From assembly GCF_003473485.1 (NCBI RefSeq), contig NC_053049.1, positions 12,152,001 through 12,216,000 of the forward strand: a stretch of 64,000 bases of DNA. Direction: 5' to 3'. Every line of letters starts with the position of its first letter. Position 1 is the first letter of the stretch. Below the pieces are notes generated by a model. It was given only the letters and a program-made list of their open reading frames with translations, was not told the DNA's origin and made no database searches. A program made the translations under genes and the position numbers. Positions 56,557-64,000 of this stretch are shown piece by piece. This DNA is from Medicago truncatula. Taxonomy: Eukaryota > Streptophyta > Magnoliopsida > Fabales > Fabaceae.

Positions 56557-58029
56557 TCAAAAGTCACTAGCTGATTCTTTCCATCCACCAGTCTCCTCCT
56601 CTTCATTGTAACTCTGATCATCATTTCTCTGCAACCAATAATTGATAGTACATTTTAATAGGGAGAAAAATATGCATAAAACTTTGAAGAAAAATAATAT
56701 AGAAAAAGAGATTATATTGCCTTATTACCTCAGGTGTAAAAGTGAGAGCAACCTTAATCTCTCCACAATATTCTTCATCCTTCACAAGATTGTAAGCATT
56801 CTCTGGAAGGCTACCCTCTTCAAACACTGCTTCTAAAGGAATTCTAGAGATAGAAATGAATGAATATTTAGTATGCCAAAATTGTCTATGAGACGTCAGT
56901 GGTAAGAGTTTGACTATGTAACTTTAAAGGACGCAGTTCATATCATATCTGAGTTATTTTGAAAAAGTTAAATTAGTCTATCTAAATTGATATCGAAGAG
57001 AATCGAACCTAAGATCTTGATGAGAAGCACACTCTTAGATCTAAACCAATACCACCAGGTGAATCGTCAACACAAGTGGATTATCTTTATAAATAATTAG
57101 TATCCAAAAATTGAAAATTGCCCCTTTGTGCCCTCCTTTAGGTGTAAATTTTCAACCAAACAAGTTTAAGAGACCAACTTTCAAAGAGAATCCAACTTTA
57201 CACTTCCTTCAGAATGAATATAAACAAAAGTGGTAGTTGCAAAGTCAATATATGTGTCTAAAAATTGTCCACATACATCAACTTTTCACCTACTTTTTTT
57301 GCTTGCATTTCATTCGGATGAAGTATTTTTTAAATTGCAGTTACAAAGATGAATCAAAGACAAATTTGCAAGTTAAAAACAATTCATCTCACATTGCTTC
57401 TCCAATATTATCATCATTATTATAGTTGTCCTTTTCCATTATCTTTAGATTGAGCTCAGAAGCATTGTCAGAAACAGTGAAAAGAAATGTCTCATTCCAT
57501 TGTGGGTTAGATCCAGCACCTGATATTATTCATAAACCAATAATCAAATTAACCACTAGAGAACAAAATAACAAATAAGCAAATCAATATTACTTATTTT
57601 TGTCAGAATTTTACCTTCTTGAACAGTACTCTTGTGCTCCTGTCCACTGTAACTAAGGATCACATAAGGATCTATGCTAGCTGCTCATAAGCAAAGAAAT
57701 TAACAACGAAAAAGTTGACTAAATGATTCTCTAATACAATTAGAAAAGAAAATTATACTTATTTAACAAGCTTTATGCATAATAATATGTAGATCAGACC
57801 AACTTAGTATGAATAATTTCTCTAATAATCAAATCATTTTTCAGATCATGATGAACTTTTATCCAAAAATTGAAAGTCAAACTCTTGGATCCATTGTTTC
57901 ATGCAGAAATTTCAATTAAGAACACAAAATCATCGACATGTACAATACATAGAATTACTTACATAAAAAATCATTGTCATCAAGACCTTTAGCACTGATC
58001 AAAATAACTTCAAGAGTTCCACGAGGCAT
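56557..58029 (-). CDS. Small C2-domain protein, five exons, copy B
   Basis: Exons 58029-57963, 57680-57615, 57519-57393, 56843-56729 and 56628-56557 have the same lengths (67, 66, 127, 115, 72) as copy A and encode 148 aa. The sequence starts MPRGTLEVILISAKGLDDND, continues SSIDPYVILSYSGQEHKSTV, and ends EEETGGWKESASDF. The predicted Ca2+-loop aspartates are kept. It is a tandem duplicate about 6.8 kb from copy A, with shorter introns and the same promoter block (ATACTATATACTGATTCAGG near 58175 on the minus strand). The function is inferred as for copy A. No disabling change is visible. Confidence 0.92.
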
Positions 58030-59339
58030 CTTTCTTTGATTTTGGAATTGCAGTTTGGACACAAATCTTAAATGGTAAAGAGCTTTTGATTATAGATGCT
58101 TCTCTAATATATATATTTATGTTTCTTAAAGTTGAAGTAAAGGATGAATTATTGTACCAGAAAATGCCTGAATCAGTATATAGTATTAAATTAAGTTGGA
58201 TTTTTCCTGGATCCAACTTTTTCCTTGCGAAAGGTAAGTCTCTTTGCAAGGCCTTTTAAATTATAGGGTTAACAATACTTTACCCTTTGTAATATAAATC
58301 ATTTTTGAGTATTCTAAAAAAATATATATATATATTGCAAGGACGCCAAAAAAAAAAATTTGCAGAGGTAAATTCAAAAATGACCTATATTACATAGGGT
58401 AAAACATTATTAATATATACAATATAATATATACACCCTGAAAAGCTATAGTATTATTTTCTTTTACAATCTTATTTGAGACACTAAAATGTGGACACCT
58501 CTTCAAATCTTGATTTAAACTTTTGTTCCCACGTTGTGGAGTCCACTTTGAAGATTCAATGTATTTGTTATATGTGGTTTTTTCTACTTATATGCATATG
58601 CATATTCCAATTCAATCCACCATCTCACCAATCATCATTATTTTTTTATAAAGTCATGCCTTCTTATAAAAGTTCAAATCTCATGCATATGGCAAGTTTT
58701 AATTGACGCGCCATGTGCTTTGATAATTGATAGAGTTTGGACGGTGTTTTTTTTAATCATAGGCAAACAGTATGGACTGTTTGATTTCTCCATTTAAAGA
58801 CTACTTTTGGTTTTTTAATTTTTTTAATTTTAAAAAATAAGTTTATTTATCTGGAAGTTAAAGGTACAACCAAAAATTAAAAGTCTCATACGGAGAATGT
58901 GTCTAGATTGTTTACCAACTCGAGTCCGGTCACACGTAGGGTCAACATACAGTTCATGGAACAACAGGTTCTAAAAAAAAAAAAAGGAATTTTGGTTCAT
59001 TTCAAGTCTCATGTTATAGAACTTTTTAGGCCTTTTGCCTCTTTGTCAACTACAATGCTACATCTAAGGCAAAGCATTACCTCATAATTCTTCAGCGTGC
59101 ATTGATTGAGGAAGTCAACCAGTTCTTCCTCAGAATTCCTTTTTTTTTTTTTTTTTTTTTGTAGAGAATAAGGGCCAACATCCAAAAATAAAGAGAACTA
59201 CAAGTTTACACGAATATTCGTAAGCATGCAACCTCCAAAAATATCATAAAAAATGAGACTTAAAATCCCACTAAGATTAGTCTCTATAACATGAATTTGA
59301 AAAGGATTAAGAAAGAAGCTATAATTACCTGGCCAATCA
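58030..59339. other. Promoter of C2 copy B and gene-free spacer
   Basis: It contains a TATA block near 58175, a (TA)n run near 58325 and a T-run of about 22 at 59139-59160. No genes. Confidence 0.5.
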
Positions 59340-60400
59340 CCACTTTTATTCATTTACAAAATATATCCAATAATAAAAAAGATTTTTGTAAAAAAAAAAA
59401 GTAATATAGATTCATTTATTTTTTATAAATCATGAATAATAAAAAAAATTATTCATTTATAAAATAGATCTAATAGAAACCAAGACTCATTTGCAAAATA
59501 CGTATAATTAAATAAAACAACTAAATAATTCTAAGATTTCCTGTGGAAAAAGCAATAAGAAAATTATAAATTTAATAAAACCAAATATTGATTTTATAAA
59601 ATATATCTAATAATTTTCAAAAACAAAAATAAAGTCCTAAAGATTCATTAATTTTTTATGAATCATGTCTAATCGAAATAAATATTCAACTATCAAATAT
59701 ATCTAATGGAAACAACTATTTATTTGTAAAATATGTTCAAGTAAATAAAAAAAACTAAATAATAATCACATTTCTTCTGGAAAAAGCCACAAAAAAAAAA
59801 TTATAAATCTAATAAAAAAAATTATCATTTATAAAATATACGTAATAGTAACAAATATTTTGTAAAAAAAAAGCAACAAAGATTCATTTATTTTTAATAA
59901 ATCAACTATAATATAAACAAATATTCACTTATAAAATATATCTAATAGAAATAAAGATTCCTTTGCAAAATATGTATAACTAAATAAAAATTAGATTTCT
60001 ATGGAAACAGCCATAAAAAAATTATAAATTTAATAAAACAAAATATTCAATTATAAAATAAATCTAATAGAAACAAATATTTATTTGTAAAATATGTTCA
60101 ACTAAATTAAAAAAACTAAATAATAATCACATTTCTTATGGAAAAAGCCACAAAAAAATTAAAAATCTGATAAGATCAATTCATCATTTATAAAATATAT
60201 ATCTATTATTAAAAAATATTTTGTAAAAAAAAGTAACAAAGATTCATTTATTTTTAATAAATCATCTCTAATATAAACTAATATTCACTTATAAAATATA
60301 TCTAATAGAAATAAAGATTCATTTGCAAAATATAATGAATAAAAAAATAAATAATAATCAATTTCCTATAAAATAAAAAATAAAATAAAAACAAAAAATA
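59340..60400. repeat. Diverged AT-rich tandem repeat array, ~230 and ~360-bp periods
   Basis: The unit contains AGATTCATTTATTTTT, ATAAAATATATCTAATAGAA, TTTGCAAAATATG and TGGAAAAAGCCA. The GATTCATT(T)A element recurs near 59409, 59642, 59881 and 60241. The last ~360 bp (59768 to 60129; 59880 to 60240) is a clear higher-order duplication. It ends about 20 bases before a TATA box. Confidence 0.75.
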
Positions 60401-60413
60401 CTAAATATTCATC

Positions 60414-60451
60414 TATATAAGGAGGCAGCGCTAGGTTGAGCATTAGGGTTT
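60414..60451 (+). promoter_or_regulatory. TATA box and telo-box-like element
   Basis: TATATAA (60414-60420) is followed by ATTAGGGTTT (60442-60451), the reverse of the AAACCCTAA telo-box common in promoters of ribosomal and translation genes, and a CT-rich leader (ACCATTCTCTCTCTGC) ending in a possible donor (CATAG|GTGATT at 60510). It may belong to the C2 copy at 61625 through a leader intron, or to a lost gene. Confidence 0.5.
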
Positions 60452-60510
60452 GTTTACAAAGAAAGGTTACAAACCATTAACCATTCTCTCTCTGCTTCAT
60501 AGGTGATTTT

Positions 60511-61624
60511 ATCATTAATAACATATTTTTTTTTTTTATTTTAAAAAAGTGTATGTTCATGTTTTGGTGGGGAAGGATGTTGTTTTGTTAAATGTTGATT
60601 CTATTCAAAAAAAAATCATCCATATCAATAAGGGGTTGATATGGTTATACCTAATATTACATGTTTTGTTGGGGAATTGGGATGCTATTGTTAAGTGTTG
60701 GGCAACACCTAACATTACTACTAAATGTTAAGTGAATAATTCCTATCAATTTTTGAACCTACATTAGTGCTACAAATGTTTTTGAATTATTTTATTTTGC
60801 AACCTTGTTTCGTGCTCGTACGAGGGTGTGCAAGGTTGTGTCCATGATCGTGATTCGTTTCTTAGGTTAAATAGAGGTTGATCTGTTGTTTTATTGTATT
60901 ATTATCCGTTTAGGTTGTCCTACACATTTTTATGGACTCATCGGGTTAAATTCTACGCCCCAAGCTTCTTCTTCTCTCTTTTTTTTTTTTTGGAAAAATA
61001 TGCCCCAAACTTTTATGTGCTTTCGTTTTTATTAATCTAATATTTATTTGGGTCAAGTTCTACGCCGCATGCTTATTTTTTTTTTTTGGACAAATATTCC
61101 CGAAGCTTTTATAAGCTTTGTTTTTTATTAATCTAATATTCATATGCTTAAAAAAAATGTATATTTTGTTGAAGGCAGTAAAACTTATGATTTTTTCTTT
61201 ATTTACTTTTTGTGTGATTCTTGACTAAGTTATGTGCACAATTTTAACCTTATTTAAATTTTTTTTTCTCGACAAAAAAAAACTTTTTTTTTTTTTTTCA
61301 TTTTGAAAACATTAATTATTGATTGATTCAACATAAATGAATTTTTCATTTAAGTCAACAAACTACTTTTAGAAATTGATTTTTCAAGACATACCATATA
61401 TGATAGATTAATGATGGAAAAATATTCTTTCAGATAAGGTCATTCAAAATGATTATTATTTTTTTAACTCATACATTCCAAATTCTATAAAAAAAATATA
61501 AAAAAAACTCATGCATTCCAGATGAATTGATATTCAACTAACTTTTTTATTTTGACTGGTTGATACTCAACTAACTTTTTTTTTTTTTGGAATTGTTGAA
61601 ATTAGTTATAACATTATCAAAGTC
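60511..61624. other. Possible leader intron, with small duplications
   Basis: Bases 60955-61150 contain two ~115-base diverged copies of a segment with TTCTACGCC and TTATTAATCTAATATT. A T/A-rich micro-insertion is at 61549. The frame 60549-60731 is not recognised and not called. Confidence 0.4.
61549..61559 (-). mobile_element. ATTTTGACTGG micro-insertion with ~22-bp target duplication
   Basis: The insert lies between TTGATATTCAACTAACTTTT and TTGATACTCAACTAACTTTT (from 61527 and 61560; one mismatch). Reversed, it reads CCAGTCAAAAT. A similar short repeat pair (AACTCATACATTCCA / AACTCATGCATTCCA) lies 60 bases before. Confidence 0.65.
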
Positions 61625-62522
61625 ATGAAAGGGGATCAGCTTGAGGTTTCTTTGCTCAGGGCCGAGGGCCATGCCGACAATGATTTTCTCAGTAAGTAGT
61701 AATATATATGCAAAATTATATAATTACAATATTCGCAATTTTATATTAAAATTTTATCAGTTGCTTGATCGCTAGTATACTTTTAAGGTCCTTATTGATA
61801 TGCTATTAAAGATACTCCGTTGTTTATAATATATCTTCTTTTAACTTGTTCATATACATGAATTATTTTCTTACACCGATTATTATTATATCTTTATATA
61901 ATAAAGACATTTGTGGTTGAATTTGAAACATATGCGTGATAAAAGTCTTTTTTTTTCTTTCTTTTCGTCATTGTAATTTGCTTGCCACCATTACCTAAAT
62001 TAAGCCACTCAAATTAATCAAAGTTCTTATTTCTTGATAACTAGCCAAACGAGTTGTTTAATATGAAAATATATGTTTGAAAAAGTTGGTTAATTTTGTT
62101 TGTCACCACATAATTAAACTTAGAAATTCAAATTATTTTCCAATAGTTTGATTCTTATTTGTTTCTTGACAATTAAACAGAAAACGTAGAGCCGGTAGTC
62201 ATTCTTAAGTATGCCTGCACACAGCATAGAGTCAGCTGTGTAAGCTATGCACCAACAGGTACATTTTTCTTTCTAATAACTTTATATTTTTTTGTTGAGT
62301 CTAAGAGCGAAACTCACACACACTGGATTTGAGAACTATGAGTTTAAACTCGCATCCTAACATATTAAATATCATTGCAATCATGTAGCATTCAATTATC
62401 ACTTACTAACGATTATTATTGTCAATAACAGTTTCTGGAACTTACCCATGGTGGAATCAATTTTTTTATTTCGATGTTATTACTCCTCATATTGCTGAAC
62501 TTACCATGAAATTATATGATAA
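61625..62522 (+). pseudogene. Third, diverged C2-domain gene, truncated at its 3' end
   Basis: Exons 61625-61691 (67 bases, the same as copies A and B), 62181-62258 and 62432-62522 have GT-AG borders and keep phase. The translation MKGDQLEVSLLRAEGHADND, FLKNVEPVVILKYACTQHRV, VSGTYPWWNQFFYFDVITPH, ELTMKLYDN aligns with the C2 genes across the first three exons. The calcium-loop residues and the SSIDPY segment have drifted. The third exon stops at 62522, exactly where Helitron-like sequence begins, giving a premature TAG, and the last two exons are missing. It lies on the opposite strand from copies A and B. Confidence 0.82.
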
Positions 62523-64000
62523 CTAGTATGTGGACCCGTGCCAAGCACGGGCTAGAACTTCTCGATACTTGAGGCGAAAATATGTTGTGAGTCTAACATT
62601 GAATAGATCAGTGGAAGTTGAACAAACTCTTACACTTATGTGGTTGCTCTTTGTGGGGAAGTGGCAGTCATATACCTAATACGTTAAGGTTTAGGGTGGA
62701 GATGTGGTGTCAATCTCACATTTGTGGTATTTGTTAGTCTAATGTGATGATGATAAACTGTTCTTTTAGTTTTTTGATGTCATTTGTTTGATTTTTATCT
62801 TAAAATTTAGTTTTTTAATGTCATTCTCTTTTTTGCGAAATTTTTCATTCAACCTTTATTATTTCAAGTTCGTTTTTTTTTGTCTTTAGTGCATGTTGTT
62901 GGGGAGTCTAGGGACCCCGGGAGAGACAATGGGTTAAACGTCTAGGTCTCTAGGATCATATATAAGAGACTTAAACATCACACTCTTACCCAAAACCTTA
63001 AGACAATGGGTTTATGAGTTCTTTCTCTTATATATCTTTTGTTTCCTCCATTCCTAATCGATGTGGGACATAATCACTCACACTTGATTACCCAACACAT
63101 GTGACAATGAAAAATTGCATAAATGTTATGTTGAGTTGACAACATACATGCTTATTAGACATTTACAATTATGTAATGTTTTTTCTAAATGAGTATAATT
63201 TTTTTGTAAAATAATCACTCAAAAATCTCTAACTTGTACAACAAACCCATAAAATTACCGATAATTCACGCTATTCTATATACTCCCACAGATATAGCAC
63301 ACAATAATTTTTTTTCCTTAATCTTCTCTAATGTTAATATTCCTTTTTCATACTATTTTTTCCTTCTAAATTCCTATATCTCTTTCATGGAAGAAAGGAA
63401 CATAAATCTCCCTCCATGAAACCACACTAACCAACCTTTTTGAACATGTGCTTCGTCACATAATTACAGACATGGATGGAGAGTCATACACTTGATTAAA
63501 AGATATTAATGTGTCAATTGTGAGTTAAAGTTTTATATAGGATGGAAAAGTGGATTTTGAACACCATATAAGTAAGATGACTCATATACATGATGTCATA
63601 AGATTTTGCGTAAATATGTGATATCAACCTCACTTGTGTGGTTTCTACTATAATATGGTGATCAAACTCGGTGTAGAATCCCCTGCAAGTCCCGAAAATA
63701 TGATGAACATTTTGTTAGTTTCTGAGTGTCATTTGATTTTTTTTTTTTTTATATTAAATTTTAGTTATTGGAGGTCATTCGTTTTCATGCTATTTTTTTA
63801 TTTAACCTCCATTATTTTAAATTACTTCACCTTTGATTTTTTGGTGGAATGTGACAATAGAATCATGTAGATGTGTTATGTTCAGTTGACAAAATGCATG
63901 CTTATTAAATTTTTTAAAGGATGCAGCGTGTTTTTATTGACTCTAATTTTTTTGGTAAAATAATTACGTCAAAATCTCTAATTCCATCAACAAAACTGTA
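62523..64000 (-). mobile_element. Helitron-like element, 3' end at left, continuing past the window
   Basis: Read on the minus strand, the junction ends with a hairpin (CCCGTGCTTGGCACGGG), 9 bases, then CTAG followed by host T (from 62540 to 62523). This is the hallmark Helitron 3' terminus (hairpin near a CTRR end, inserted at A-T). The 5' TC end is not found in the window. Inside are two diverged copies of a block (about 62590-63250 and 63610-64000; GTGTTATGTTCAGTTGACAA versus ATGTTATGTTGAGTTGACAA). No replicase is visible. Confidence 0.72.
62897..63097. mobile_element. Small solo LTR (TRIM-like), 201 bp, with 5-bp target duplication
   Basis: It starts TGTTGGGGAGTC and ends TTACCCAACA. CATGT flanks it on both sides (62892-62896 and 63098-63102). 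The second copy of the surrounding Helitron block has the uninterrupted site (GGAATGTGACAAT near 63846), confirming an insertion. No coding. Confidence 0.88.

Overview
This is a nuclear window from a flowering plant, almost certainly a legume. A Medicago/Trifolium-type genome fits best, but that is inference. The evidence is AT-rich DNA, short exons with GT-AG introns, a minus-strand Ogre-type Ty3/gypsy element whose primer-binding site matches tRNA-Arg, 5S-bearing Cassandra LTRs, Stowaway-type MITEs and many L1-type LINE remnants.

Layout. 1-6512 is the 5' part of an Ogre-like element (gag start, ORF1, leader, PBS and a full 3.5-kb LTR). 6513-20200 has no intact gene. It holds a Cassandra solo LTR, a TIR element carrying a piece of a bHLH gene, LINE debris, MITEs, a long inverted duplication resembling the start of an MBD-like gene, tandem repeats and foldback elements. 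20230-23333 is a decayed LINE. 23742-26092 is the 5' half of a DEAD-box helicase gene, with 200 codons intact and the C-terminal half missing.

27000-39550 is the gene-rich part, all on the minus strand: an inositol polyphosphate kinase (IPK2 type), a plastid NDH subunit (NdhS) and a six-exon RmlD/MAT2B-like reductase whose first intron holds a tRNA-Lys(CTT) on the other strand. Between IPK2 and NdhS sits a 1.46-kb element with ~0.5-kb terminal inverted repeats, a perfect 9-bp target duplication and an internal fragment resembling the end of an alpha-amylase gene.

39550-49500 holds a LINE remnant and a five-exon plus-strand gene for a 201-aa MBD-like protein, whose last exon is duplicated about 1 kb downstream. 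49570-58030 holds two tandem minus-strand genes for small C2-domain proteins with identical exon lengths, separated by Copia and gypsy remnants. A third, diverged C2 copy on the plus strand (61625-62522) is cut by what looks like a Helitron 3' end. The Helitron region runs to the window edge and carries a small solo LTR.

A theme of the window is gene fragments moved by transposons. A second is a set of about a dozen tiny poly(A)/poly(T) insertions (11-24 bp) flanked by 10-22 bp target duplications, which look like LINE insertions truncated to almost nothing.
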